Origin: Paracoccaceae bacterium | GTDB lineage: Bacteria > Pseudomonadota > Alphaproteobacteria > Rhodobacterales > Rhodobacteraceae | Direction of reading: 5' to 3' | DNA length: 15,998 bases | Assembly: GCA_016765235.1 (NCBI GenBank) | Contig: JAESQH010000217.1 | Location: 1-15,998 of the forward strand | In this document: positions 1-7,738 of the stretch, in pieces | Layout of the letters: every line of letters begins with the position of its first letter | How positions within the stretch are numbered: position 1 is the first letter of the stretch | Made by a program: the position numbers and the translations under genes | The notes under the pieces: model-generated | Databases searched by the model: none | What the model was told of the DNA's origin: nothing | The model's input: the letters and a program-made list of their open reading frames with translations, nothing else

Positions 1-1026
1 CAAACGCAAGCAATGCAGGACAGGTTTACGTTGGCATTGCAACAGGTTTCCGCGCAACAAGACAAATTAATCGGTGCGATGACCGTTCAGAATGAACAGG
101 AAATCACCCTTTTTGCCTTGCAACGCAAATTGAACGGGGTCACAGCGGAACGAAATGCAGCACAAGAGGGTCTGGACGGGTTGCAAGCCCAATTCGCGGC
201 GAGCGTGGAGGGTGCAGGCCCACGTGAATCCACCGAACACGAGCTAAAAATCACCGTCAACGCGTTGAATACCGTTCTGGATGAAACATTGCAGACGCGC
301 GACGCTTCCATCGAATACACCGAAACGCTTGAACTCCAGATCGAAGAATCCGCGCGAATCGTCAAGTTGGATGCCCAGCGGCGTGACCGTATGATCACGC
401 AGCTTGAAGAAGCAGTTATGATCGCTTTTCAACCACTGGAAACCATGCTCAAACGCACTGGGCTGGACGTAGACAGCCTGATCGCCAATGTGCGGCGGAA
501 TTATTCGGGTTCTGGCGGGCTTAATGGCGGTCTGGACGAAGGATCGTTCATTGGCATGGATGCTCCCGACTTGCGCCTTCAGGCGTTGATGCGGGAACTG
601 GACACGCTCCAAATATACAACATCACATCGGCGAAACTTCCGCTTTCAATGCCGGTTCTGACAGCGTTCCGGTATTCCAGTAATTTCGGCCCGCGAAATG
701 GTAAACTTCATAAAGGTGTTGATATGGCCGGCCCGATGGGCAGCCCTATCTATTCAACGGCCGATGGCGTAGTAACCTTTGCTGGTGTACAATCCGGATT
801 TGGTAAAGTTGTAATGATTCAGCATGATTTCGGTTTCTCGACCGTATATGCACATCAAAGTAAACTTCGCGTAACAAAAGGCCAAAGGGTCGCGCGCGGA
901 GAGAGAATTGGTGATATGGGGAGTTCTGGTCGAAGCAGCGGTTCCCATGTTCACTATGAAATACGAACTGACGGCACCGCCGTTAACCCGATGAATTATA
1001 TAAAGGCAGGACAAAATGTTTTCTAA
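1..1026 (+). CDS. M23 family (LytM-type) peptidoglycan endopeptidase, 5'-truncated by the window edge
   Basis: The reading frame is open to base 1 (codons before the ATG at 13 read Q-T-Q-A), so the true start and probably an N-terminal membrane anchor lie outside the window. Numbering from the Met at 13, residues 1-160 are rich in Gln, Glu, Leu and Ala and look like a coiled coil. A linker follows, and the M23 domain spans about 218-330. The zinc-site motif HxxxD is H233/D237 (LHKGVD), and HxH is H312/H314 (SHVHYE). By analogy with LytM, H233, D237 and H314 bind zinc while H281 and H312 are catalytic, so the enzyme should be active. The family cleaves peptide cross-bridges of peptidoglycan in the periplasm. 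Its stop overlaps the downstream bactofilin start by 11 bases, and M23-bactofilin pairs are known to act together in cell-shape control (for example LmdC/BacA in budding alphaproteobacteria). The domain call is secure; a shape role here is inferred. Confidence 0.9.
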   Translation, partial: QTQAMQDRFTLALQQVSAQQDKLIGAMTVQNEQEITLFALQRKLNGVTAERNAAQEGLDGLQAQFAASVEGAGPRESTEHELKITVNALNTVLDETLQTRDASIEYTETLELQIEESARIVKLDAQRRDRMITQLEEAVMIAFQPLETMLKRTGLDVDSLIANVRRNYSGSGGLNGGLDEGSFIGMDAPDLRLQALMRELDTLQIYNITSAKLPLSMPVLTAFRYSSNFGPRNGKLHKGVDMAGPMGSPIYSTADGVVTFAGVQSGFGKVVMIQHDFGFSTVYAHQSKLRVTKGQRVARGERIGDMGSSGRSSGSHVHYEIRTDGTAVNPMNYIKAGQNVF

Positions 1027-1474
1027 ACCAAAATCAGACGAGCCAGCATCCGGCACAAAACCGGCAACTTCAGGCGCAGCACCGGCCAAACCGGCAACGT
1101 CTTTACCTTCTTCGGCGCCAAAACCAAAACCGGCCCCGTCGATCATTTCGTCGGACCTGACGATCAAAGGTAACATTACCACAAGCGGCGACGTTCAGGT
1201 TGAAGGCACTATCGAGGGTGACATTCGCGCACATCTTTTGACCGTCGGCGAAGGCGCAACGGTTAAAGGCGAAGTAATTGCGGACGACGTAGTGGTTAAT
1301 GGCCGCGTTGTTGGCCGCCTACGCGGCTTGAAAGTACGCCTGACAGCGACTGCACGTGTTGAGGGTGACATCATCCACAAAACGATCGCAATCGAAAGCG
1401 GAGCGCATTTCGAGGGCACAGTTCAGCGTCAAGACGATCCTCTTTCGACTAAATCGTCAAAACCCGACGTTTAA
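1016..1474 (+). CDS. Bactofilin (CcmA/DUF583 family polymer-forming cytoskeletal protein)
   Basis: A 152-residue protein with typical bactofilin layout. The N-terminal tail (1-42) is disordered and rich in Pro, Ala and Lys. The core (about 43-138) is made of short repeats with periodic Gly and Val, for example DLTIKGNITTSGDVQVEG and IEGDIRAHLLTVGEGATVKG, as expected of the right-handed beta-helix that polymerises without nucleotide. A short polar C-terminal tail follows. Bactofilins form membrane-associated filaments that localise cell-wall enzymes. The ATG lies inside the last codons of the M23 peptidase gene (11-base overlap, different frame), with a GCAGGA-type ribosome site 5 bases upstream, so translational coupling is likely. 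A strong terminator follows at 1498-1525, closing the two-gene unit in this direction. Confidence 0.92.
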   Translation: MFSKPKSDEPASGTKPATSGAAPAKPATSLPSSAPKPKPAPSIISSDLTIKGNITTSGDVQVEGTIEGDIRAHLLTVGEGATVKGEVIADDVVVNGRVVGRLRGLKVRLTATARVEGDIIHKTIAIESGAHFEGTVQRQDDPLSTKSSKPDV

Positions 1475-1497
1475 ACACCGATATTTGAAATAATACG

Positions 1498-1526
1498 GGG
1501 TCTCGGCATGTTCGAGACCCTTTTTC
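1498..1526 (+). terminator. Rho-independent terminator after the bactofilin gene
   Basis: A perfect 8-bp stem, GGGTCTCG (1498-1505) with CGAGACCC (1513-1520), encloses a 7-base loop and is followed directly by TTTTTC. It lies 23 bases after the bactofilin stop and separates that unit from gyrA. Confidence 0.9.
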
Positions 1527-1559
1527 TTTGCGAAATTCACCGTTTACGAACCTTCCCGA

Positions 1560-1589
1560 TTGAAGTCGTATATGGTTATCGGCTATGCT
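1560..1589 (+). promoter_or_regulatory. Candidate sigma-70 promoter for gyrA
   Basis: TTGAAG (1560-1565) and TATGCT (1584-1589) are separated by 18 bases in the 107-base gap between the bactofilin terminator and the gyrA start. Each hexamer matches the consensus only partly. This is the best candidate I see in the gap, not a certain one. Confidence 0.35.
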
Positions 1590-1632
1590 CTAAGGCACAA
1601 GATATTGGTGTTTTAGCTGAAATGGCCCGAAT

Positions 1633-4359
1633 ATGACCGACGACACAAAGACCCCGGAAAACGACGGCGAACAGCCAAGTGATCGCTACGTTTATGGCGG
1701 ACCAAGCATCTCCATCGTTGAAGAGATGAAAACGTCGTACTTAGACTATGCGATGAGCGTGATTGTGTCCCGCGCAATCCCCGATCTGCGCGATGGTCTA
1801 AAGCCGGTTCACCGCCGTATTTTGTACGCGATGTACGAAGCGGGCAACACTTTTGACAAATCCTATCGCAAATCCGCGCGCTCCGTCGGTGACACGATGG
1901 GTAAGTATCACCCACACGGCGACAGCGCGATTTATGACGCGCTGGTGCGGATGGCGCAGGATTTCTCAATGTCACTTCCGCTCCTCGATGGGCAGGGCAA
2001 CTTTGGTTCTATGGATGGCGATAGGGCTGCCGCCATGCGGTATACCGAAGTACGTATGGCCAAAACAGCGAACTCGTTGCTGGCCGACATCGAAAAAGAC
2101 ACTGTCGACTTTCAGGATAACTACGACGGCAAAGACCGTGAACCAACAGTTTTGCCTGCTCGATATCCAAATATGCTGGTCAACGGTGCTGGCGGTATTG
2201 CCGTAGGTATGGCGACCAACATTCCGCCGCATAACCTTGGCGAAGTGATTGATGCCACGCAGGCATTGATCGAGCAACCGGACCTCGATTCGATCCAGTT
2301 AATGGAATACATCCCTGCCCCGGATTTCCCGACTGGCGGGATTATTTTGGGCACTGCCGGTGCGCGTAAAGCCTATACTGAAGGGCGTGGCTCTGTTGTT
2401 ACCCGATCAAAAACGTCGATCGAGGAAATACGCAAGGACCGTTTCGCGATTATTGTGCATGAGATCCCTTATCAAGTAAACAAAGCGACGATGATCGAAA
2501 AGATCGCACATTTGGCGCGGGATAAAAAGATCGAAGGCATCGCCCACGTTCAAGACGAATCCAACCGTTTCGGTGTGCGGGTTGTGATCGAATTGAAACG
2601 GGATGCGACCCCCGAAGTCGTTCTGAACCAACTGTTCCGCTTCACCCCCATGCAAACATCTTTCGGCTGCAACATGCTGGCGCTCAATGGTGGTCGACCG
2701 GAGCAACTGGATTTGCGCAAGTTCCTGACCTCCTTCATCGCTTTTCGCGAAGAAGTCGTCGCGCGCCGCACAGCCTTTGAGCTTCGCAAAGCCCGCGAGC
2801 GCAGCCACATCTTGTGTGGCTTAGCAGTCGCCGTTTCTAACGTAGACGAAATCGTGGCGACAATCCGTGCCTCAGCAGACCCAGCAGAGGCTCGCGCCAA
2901 ACTGAAGGAACGTCGTTGGCCCGCTCAAGACATCGCCGAATTCATCCAGTTGATTGATGACCCAAGTCACACGATTAACGACGACGGCACCTATTACCTG
3001 TCTGAAATACAGGCACGCGCCATTCTGGAATTGCGCCTGCAACGCCTTACCGCGTTGGGTGTCATCGAAGTCACAGATGAACTGCAAGTCCTGGCCGGAA
3101 AGATCACCGACTACCTTGACATACTACGTTCTCGCGACCGGATCATGAGCATCATTTCGACGGAATTGGCCGAAGTTCGGGAAATGTTCGCCGTTCCGCG
3201 TCGCTCGCAAATCATTGATTTTACAGGTGATATGGACGACGAGGACCTGATAGAATCCGAGGATATGGTCGTGACCGTAACCAACTCAGGTTATATCAAA
3301 CGCACGATGATTGACGAATTCCGCAGCCAGAAACGCGGCGGCAAGGGTACGCAAGGCATGAACACCAAAGACGAGGATTTCGTCACACAACTGTTCATTG
3401 CCAATACCCACACGCCACTTCTATTCTTCACAACCGACGGCATCGTTTACAAGTTGAAAACTTGGCGCTTGCCACCGGGTGGCCGAAACGCGCGCGGTAA
3501 AGCAATTGTTAACATATTGCCCATCCCGCAAGACGCCTCCATCGCGGCAATCATGCCTGTGGACGTACCTGAGGATGAGTGGGACAACCTGCAAATCGTC
3601 TTCTCCACCTCGACTGGCGGGGTTCGCCGCAACGCGCTTTCCGATTTCACCAACGTCAAATCCAACGGCAAAATCGCCATGAAGTTGACTGAAGGCATGC
3701 GCCTGATTGACGCCCGCATTTGTCACGAGGAAAACGACTTCTTGCTGACGACCAAACAGGGCAAAGCGATCCGCTTCCCCGTAACGGACGTTCGCATATT
3801 CAAGGGCCGCGATTCCACAGGCGTGCGCGGCATTAGATTGGCTGCCGGCGACGAAGTCGTCTCCATGTCCATCCTGCGCCACGTAGATGCCACACCGGAT
3901 GAACGCCACGCCTACTTCAAAATGCGGCGCGCGGTAACAGGCGAGGAAAGTGGCGAGGTTGAGGTGGTTAATACATCCATTTCAACAGAACGCTACGCAG
4001 AATTATCCGCCTTGGAAGAATGGATTCTGACAGTCACATCAGGTGGTTATGGCAAGCGTTCCTCAGCGCATGAATACCGCGTGTCAGGGCGTGGCGGCCA
4101 AGGCATCGCCGCGGCAAATCTAGGACGGCGCGGTGACACAATCGTGGCTTCTTTCCCCGTAGACGAGGAAGATCAGATCATGCTGGCAACAAGCACTGGC
4201 CAAAGTATCCGATGCCCTGTTTCAGGCATATCACGTCAAGGCCGCAGTTCATCGGGCGTGACGGTGTTCAAGGTCGCGAACAAGGAATCGGTAGTATCGG
4301 TCGCCTGGATCGCTGATCAGGGTGATGATACCGAAGATGCCGAGGTTATTGACGAATAA
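1633..4359 (+). CDS. gyrA: DNA gyrase subunit A
   Basis: A 908-residue GyrA (E. coli 875). The breakage-reunion domain holds catalytic Tyr137 in AAAMRYTEV, equivalent to E. coli Tyr122. The quinolone-resistance region reads KYHPHGDSAIYD with Ser98 and Asp102, equivalent to Ser83 and Asp87, so the two classic resistance positions carry the susceptible residues. The GyrA box QKRGGKG at 566-572 marks the C-terminal pinwheel domain and distinguishes gyrase from topoisomerase IV ParC. A second glycine-rich blade motif, GRGGQG, lies near the C-terminus, and the tail is acidic. With GyrB (not in the window) it introduces negative supercoils using ATP. The ATG at 1633 gives the N-terminus expected for the family (GPSISIVEEMKTSYLDYAMS), although its ribosome site is weak. 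The ATG at 1622 is out of frame. Confidence 0.98.
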   Translation: MTDDTKTPENDGEQPSDRYVYGGPSISIVEEMKTSYLDYAMSVIVSRAIPDLRDGLKPVHRRILYAMYEAGNTFDKSYRKSARSVGDTMGKYHPHGDSAIYDALVRMAQDFSMSLPLLDGQGNFGSMDGDRAAAMRYTEVRMAKTANSLLADIEKDTVDFQDNYDGKDREPTVLPARYPNMLVNGAGGIAVGMATNIPPHNLGEVIDATQALIEQPDLDSIQLMEYIPAPDFPTGGIILGTAGARKAYTEGRGSVVTRSKTSIEEIRKDRFAIIVHEIPYQVNKATMIEKIAHLARDKKIEGIAHVQDESNRFGVRVVIELKRDATPEVVLNQLFRFTPMQTSFGCNMLALNGGRPEQLDLRKFLTSFIAFREEVVARRTAFELRKARERSHILCGLAVAVSNVDEIVATIRASADPAEARAKLKERRWPAQDIAEFIQLIDDPSHTINDDGTYYLSEIQARAILELRLQRLTALGVIEVTDELQVLAGKITDYLDILRSRDRIMSIISTELAEVREMFAVPRRSQIIDFTGDMDDEDLIESEDMVVTVTNSGYIKRTMIDEFRSQKRGGKGTQGMNTKDEDFVTQLFIANTHTPLLFFTTDGIVYKLKTWRLPPGGRNARGKAIVNILPIPQDASIAAIMPVDVPEDEWDNLQIVFSTSTGGVRRNALSDFTNVKSNGKIAMKLTEGMRLIDARICHEENDFLLTTKQGKAIRFPVTDVRIFKGRDSTGVRGIRLAAGDEVVSMSILRHVDATPDERHAYFKMRRAVTGEESGEVEVVNTSISTERYAELSALEEWILTVTSGGYGKRSSAHEYRVSGRGGQGIAAANLGRRGDTIVASFPVDEEDQIMLATSTGQSIRCPVSGISRQGRSSSGVTVFKVANKESVVSVAWIADQGDDTEDAEVIDE

Positions 4360-4363
4360 AATC

Positions 4364-4390
4364 AGAGGCTGCATCGCGCGGCCCCTTTTC
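4364..4390 (+). terminator. Possible weak terminator after gyrA
   Basis: AGAGGCT (4364-4370) can pair with GGCCCCT (4380-4386), with one mismatch and one G-U, around a 9-base loop. It is followed by TTTCTTTT. It sits 4 bases after the gyrA stop. The imperfect stem makes this only moderately convincing. Confidence 0.38.
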
Positions 4391-4420
4391 TTTTGCGCCC
4401 ACCTGCCCTAAATCCCCTCT

Positions 4421-5764
4421 ATGACAAAACCTATCCATATTATCGGCGGCGGCATGGCCGGATCCGAAGCTGCTTGGCAAATCGCGCAAATGGGCGTGCC
4501 TGCCATCATCCATGAAATGCGCCCGAACGTTGAAACCTTCGCGCACCAGACACAAAATCTGGCCGAACTGGTGTGCTCGAACTCTTTTCGCTCGGACGAC
4601 GACGAAGCAAACGCCGTTGGGCTGCTCCATTGGGAAATGCGCCAAGCTGGTGGGTTGACAATCGAGATGGGCGATGCAGATTCTGTCCCTGCTGGCAGCG
4701 CCTTGGCCGTCGACCGCGAAGCTTTTTCCCAAGCTGTAACTGATCGCCTTGAGGCCCATCCGTTGGTCACGATTGAGCGCGGCGAAGTCGCCGGTATTCC
4801 ACCCGACGACTGGGACAGCGTCATCATCGCCACTGGTCCGCTTACATCGCAATCGCTCGCCGAAGCCGTGCGCGATTTAACGGATGAATCTTCATTGGCG
4901 TTCTTCGATGCCATCGCCCCGATCCTATATGCCGAAAGCATAAACATGGACAAAGCGTGGCTGCAATCGCGCTACGACAAAGGCGACACGGAAGAAGAGC
5001 GCACCGCCTACATCAACTGCCCGATGGATGAGGACCAGTATAACGCCTTCATCGACGCTCTTTTAGCGGCCGACAAAACCGAATTCAAAGACTGGGAAAA
5101 AGACACGCCCTACTTCGATGGCTGCCTGCCCATCGAAGTGATGGCCGAACGTGGGCGCGAAACTTTGCGTTTCGGCCCGATGAAACCCGTTGGCCTAACC
5201 AACGCGCACCAGCCCCAGATCAAAGCACATGCCGTCGTTCAACTTCGCCGCGATAACGCTTTGGGAACGCTATACAATATTGTCGGCTTCCAAACCAAAA
5301 TGAAGTATGGAGCACAGGCAGAAGTCTTCAAAATGATCCCGGGGCTTGAGGACGCAGAATTCGCCCGCCTTGGTGGCATCCATCGCAACACGTTTATCAA
5401 CTCCCCTCGTCTGCTAGACGACCAGATGCGTCTGAAGGCCATGCCGCGTTTGCGGTTTGCCGGACAAATTACAGGCGTCGAAGGATACGTTGAAAGCACC
5501 GCCATGGGTCTTTTGGCTGGTCGAATGGCCGCAAGCGAACGACTTGGAAAAACCATCATTGCCCCGCCAAACACCACGGCAACGGGTGCGTTGATCAGCC
5601 ATATAACTGGCGGCGCTGCCGCGAAAACTTTCCAACCGATGAACGTGAATTTTGGCCTGTTCCCATTGGTGGACGGCGTTAAAGGTGGGCGACGAAACCG
5701 CCCCGCACGTTACAAAGCCTACACCGACCGCGCCAAAGCAGACTGGAACGCATGGCTCACATAG
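4421..5764 (+). CDS. trmFO: TrmFO: folate/FAD-dependent tRNA (uracil-54-C5)-methyltransferase
   Basis: A 447-residue flavoprotein. The N-terminal Rossmann FAD motif is IHIIGGGMAGSEAA (residues 5-18). Family signatures follow: ELVCSNSFRSD with Cys52, and YFDGCLPIEVMAERG with Cys235. These correspond to the two functionally important cysteines (53 and 226) of Bacillus TrmFO. The C-terminal part has the conserved GQITGVEGYVESTAMGL segment, where GidA/TrmFO proteins contact FAD. It forms 5-methyluridine-54 in the tRNA T-loop using methylenetetrahydrofolate and NAD(P)H instead of S-adenosylmethionine. Alphaproteobacteria commonly use this route in place of TrmA. The ATG has no purine-rich ribosome site, as the preceding bases are pyrimidine-rich (AAATCCCCTCT). 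The 3' end overlaps gluQRS by 13 bases, so the two are probably co-translated. Confidence 0.96.
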   Translation: MTKPIHIIGGGMAGSEAAWQIAQMGVPAIIHEMRPNVETFAHQTQNLAELVCSNSFRSDDDEANAVGLLHWEMRQAGGLTIEMGDADSVPAGSALAVDREAFSQAVTDRLEAHPLVTIERGEVAGIPPDDWDSVIIATGPLTSQSLAEAVRDLTDESSLAFFDAIAPILYAESINMDKAWLQSRYDKGDTEEERTAYINCPMDEDQYNAFIDALLAADKTEFKDWEKDTPYFDGCLPIEVMAERGRETLRFGPMKPVGLTNAHQPQIKAHAVVQLRRDNALGTLYNIVGFQTKMKYGAQAEVFKMIPGLEDAEFARLGGIHRNTFINSPRLLDDQMRLKAMPRLRFAGQITGVEGYVESTAMGLLAGRMAASERLGKTIIAPPNTTATGALISHITGGAAAKTFQPMNVNFGLFPLVDGVKGGRRNRPARYKAYTDRAKADWNAWLT

Positions 5765-6600
5765 AACGTTTTGCACCCTCACCGACTGGATACTTACACT
5801 TAGGTCACGCGTTTTCTGCACTAACCGCATGGGATCAGGCGCAGGCCTTGGGCGGAACGTTCTTGCTGCGAATTGAAGACAACGACCACACGCGCGTAAG
5901 ACCAGAATATGAGCAGGCTATCTACGATGATCTGCACTGGCTTGGCCTAGATTGGCCTAAACCTGTTTTACGCCAGTCGGATAACATGGAGGCATACCAA
6001 ACTGCGTTAACCTTTCTTAATGCCTTAGGCCTGACCTACGCCTGCGAATGCACTCGAAGCGATATAAAACAGGCCCAATCGCTGCCCATCTATGGACCCG
6101 ACGGGTTAATTTATCCCGGTACGTGCCGCGACAAAAAACTGACTGGCAACAACATATCCATACGTCTGAACATGGCGAAAGCCGTCGCGCATCTTGGGGG
6201 GAGTGCCCGTGTTAACAAGTTGTCATTCATTGATAGAAACACCGGTAAAAATGAACATTTCCTTAACGCTGACCAACTCCTGTCCGGCTGCGGTGATATT
6301 GTCCTAGCACGCGGTGATATCGGAACCGCTTATCACCTCGCCGTCGTCGTGGATGACGCCGCACAAAATGTGACCCATATTACGCGCGGCAAAGACCTGT
6401 TCGAGGCGACGCGAATCCACCGCGTCTTGCAAGCGTTACTTGGTTTACCCACACCGATTTACTGTCACCATCGCCTGATCGTGGACGAAAACGGTAAACG
6501 CCTAGCCAAACGGGACGACTCCCGCGCGATCAGAAAATACCGCGAAGATGGCGTCACCCCGCGAGAAATTCGCGAAATGGTTGGTCTAGGCGATGAGTGA
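5752..6600 (+). CDS. gluQRS: Glutamyl-Q tRNA(Asp) synthetase
   Basis: A 282-residue paralogue of the glutamyl-tRNA synthetase catalytic domain that lacks an anticodon-binding domain. ERFAPSPTGYLHLGHA holds the HIGH motif (HLGH, 16-19). The KMSKS-like loop is KRLAKRD (249-255). The zinc site reads CEC...Y...C with Cys98, Cys100, Tyr121 and Cys125, matching the Cys-Cys-Tyr-Cys set of E. coli GluQ-RS. The short length and this zinc site separate it from GltX. It charges glutamate onto the cyclopentenediol of queuosine at position 34 of tRNA(Asp). It begins inside the end of trmFO (13-base overlap, different frame), so translation is probably coupled. Its last 15 bases overlap the end of hisI on the opposite strand. 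Confidence 0.94.
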   Translation: MAHIERFAPSPTGYLHLGHAFSALTAWDQAQALGGTFLLRIEDNDHTRVRPEYEQAIYDDLHWLGLDWPKPVLRQSDNMEAYQTALTFLNALGLTYACECTRSDIKQAQSLPIYGPDGLIYPGTCRDKKLTGNNISIRLNMAKAVAHLGGSARVNKLSFIDRNTGKNEHFLNADQLLSGCGDIVLARGDIGTAYHLAVVVDDAAQNVTHITRGKDLFEATRIHRVLQALLGLPTPIYCHHRLIVDENGKRLAKRDDSRAIRKYREDGVTPREIREMVGLGDE

Positions 6601-6945
6601 GGACAACTCCACCTCAATGCCATCCCGCACAGCCGTATAAAAACAACTGCGACGGTTCGTATGACACGCCGGTCCAGTTTGGCGCACAACCATTAACAAA
6701 CAGTCACGATCACAATCGACGCGCAAATCGACCAGCTCCTGAATGTGCCCCGAAGTCTCGCCTTTGCGCCAATAATCTTGCCGTGAACGCGACCAATAGG
6801 TCACATGACCGGTCTTTAACGTTTCGGTAATACTTTCCGCGTTCATCCACGCCATCATCAAAACTTCGCCAGATTCGTCCTGAGCGATCGCTGGAATCAG
6901 TCCAACATCATTATATTTCAAAGAAGTGACATTAAATTTCGACAT
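6586..6945 (-). CDS. hisI: Phosphoribosyl-AMP cyclohydrolase (histidine biosynthesis)
   Basis: A 119-residue stand-alone HisI with no fused HisE pyrophosphohydrolase. The metal motifs are intact. VDCDRDC gives Asp77, Asp79 and Asp81 as the expected Mg sites with Cys78 as a zinc ligand shared across the dimer. GPACHTNRRSCFY supplies Cys94 and Cys101. The N-terminal signature LIPAIAQDESGEVLMMAWMN is also typical. It opens the purine ring of phosphoribosyl-AMP, the third step of histidine synthesis, in the cytoplasm. An AAAGG ribosome site lies upstream of the ATG. No other his genes are present, as is common for dispersed his genes in Rhodobacterales. It is divergent from the Fe-S scaffold-like gene across about 80 bases and convergent with gluQRS, overlapping it by 15 bases. 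Confidence 0.97.
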   Translation of the reverse strand: MSKFNVTSLKYNDVGLIPAIAQDESGEVLMMAWMNAESITETLKTGHVTYWSRSRQDYWRKGETSGHIQELVDLRVDCDRDCLLMVVRQTGPACHTNRRSCFYTAVRDGIEVELSSLIA

Positions 6946-7025
6946 TTCTTAACCTTTCAGGTTTTCATCCGGCCTCTGCCACCCTATCTAAATCGGAGGA
7001 ACCGAAAAGCAAAGGGCATTTGGAA

Positions 7026-7493
7026 TTGAGCAACTCTGATCTGATCAACCTATATTCGCAACAGATTCTGGCGTTGGCGGCTGAGATTCCCAACACGGAT
7101 CGGCTGGACAAACCGGATGCAACGTCCAAGAAGCGTTCTCCGCTGTGTGGTTCAAACGTCACAGTCGATCTGATCGTAACAGATGGGAAAGTTAGCGCAT
7201 TTGGTCAAGATGTAAAAGCTTGCGCCCTTGGGCAGGCCGCTGCTTCGATTGTTGGCGCTAAAATAATTGGCAGCACCTACGATGATCTGATACTAGCTCG
7301 CAACCAATTGTTGGCGATGCTGAAATCGGACGGTCCATTCCCCGATGCCCCGTTTGAACGCTTGGAAGTTTTGCTGCCCGCCAAAGAATACAAAAACCGC
7401 CATGCATCGATCATGCTCTGCATCGAGGCGTCCTTGGAGGCGTTCGAAAACGCACAAAAAAACGCCGCAACCCCGAGGGGCGCGGCGAAGTAA
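7026..7493 (+). CDS. NifU/IscU N-terminal-like Fe-S cluster assembly scaffold protein
   Basis: About 155 residues of the NifU_N/IscU fold. Conserved blocks are RSPLCGSNVTVDL and DVKACALGQAAASIVGA, then EYKNRHASIMLCIEAS. Numbered from the upstream TTG at 7020, the candidate ligands are Cys43, Cys68 and His128. IscU-type scaffolds have Cys-Gly-Asp/Ala at the first site and His-Cys at the third. Here the first reads Cys-Gly-Ser and the third His-Ala, so one cluster cysteine and the assembly-promoting Asp are missing. A role in Fe-S assembly is likely but may differ from classic IscU. No ATG or GTG start is available. The TTG at 7026 has an AAAGGG site 9 bases upstream and gives the N-terminus MSNSDLINLYSQ; the TTG at 7020 is only 3 bases from that site. 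The last codons (NAATPRGAAK) coincide with a terminator hairpin acting on the other strand. Confidence 0.85.
   Translation: MSNSDLINLYSQQILALAAEIPNTDRLDKPDATSKKRSPLCGSNVTVDLIVTDGKVSAFGQDVKACALGQAAASIVGAKIIGSTYDDLILARNQLLAMLKSDGPFPDAPFERLEVLLPAKEYKNRHASIMLCIEASLEAFENAQKNAATPRGAAK
7456..7487 (-). terminator. Strong intrinsic terminator on the - strand, embedded in the 3' end of the Fe-S scaffold gene
   Basis: Read on the - strand: CGCCGC (7487-7482), then GCCCCTCGGGGTT, then GCGGCG (7468-7463), then seven T (7462-7456). The outer 6-bp arms are perfect, and an inner CCC/GGG pairing extends the stem. On the + strand no T-run follows the hairpin, so it should act on leftward transcripts only. It would end transcription from recG or from the small ORF at 7576-7698. 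Confidence 0.85.
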
Positions 7494-7575
7494 GGCGAAA
7501 TACGAGCCTGAATACATCAGGTTTCAGAACATCCGAGGCTAATAGGATTCTAAATTACTCGCAAATCACAGGCGA

Positions 7576-7698
7576 TTAGGTAAGTGCAGGCAAAGAAAAC
7601 CCTGCAATGATGAGAACGCATATTGCTGCTAACCCGAGGGCGTCTTCGAGCAAAGCCCGTGGTGCCATCATTGAAACATTCTTTAAAATTGCGGCCAT
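7576..7698 (-). CDS. Putative LexA-controlled 40-residue single-pass membrane peptide
   Basis: An unrecognised small ORF, TAA-terminated. Residues 1-20 read MAAILKNVSMMAPRALLEDA. Residues 21-39, LGLAAICVLIIAGFSLPAL, form a convincing membrane span. Charged residues are K6, R14, E18 and D19, all before the span, which suggests a short cytoplasmic N-terminus. The ATG at 7698 has GAGG 9 bases upstream. An in-frame ATG at 7707 would add three residues but abuts GAGG, so I prefer 7698. Upstream on the same strand lie a TTGACA -35 and a perfect GTTC-N7-GTTC box at 7768-7782. An intrinsic terminator lies 88 bases past the stop. Promoter, operator, ribosome site, ORF and terminator all point the same way, making a unit of about 275 nt. 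Architecture resembles SOS-induced membrane peptides that block division (Caulobacter SidA, 29 residues). That function is an analogy, not homology shown here. Confidence 0.6.
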   Translation of the reverse strand: MAAILKNVSMMAPRALLEDALGLAAICVLIIAGFSLPALT

Positions 7699-7738
7699 AA
7701 TATGCATCCTCACAGGTTTGTTCTTATATGTTGCCTGT

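Noticed and set aside
655..669. Perfect GTTC-N7-GTTC match (GTTC-TGACAGC-GTTC)
   Set aside because: It lies inside the M23 peptidase coding sequence with no promoter or start nearby. One such match per 32 kb of double-stranded sequence is expected by chance, so it is treated as background.
6007..6020. TTAA-N6-TTAA resembling a CtrA box
   Set aside because: Spacing is 6 rather than 7 and it lies inside gluQRS coding sequence.
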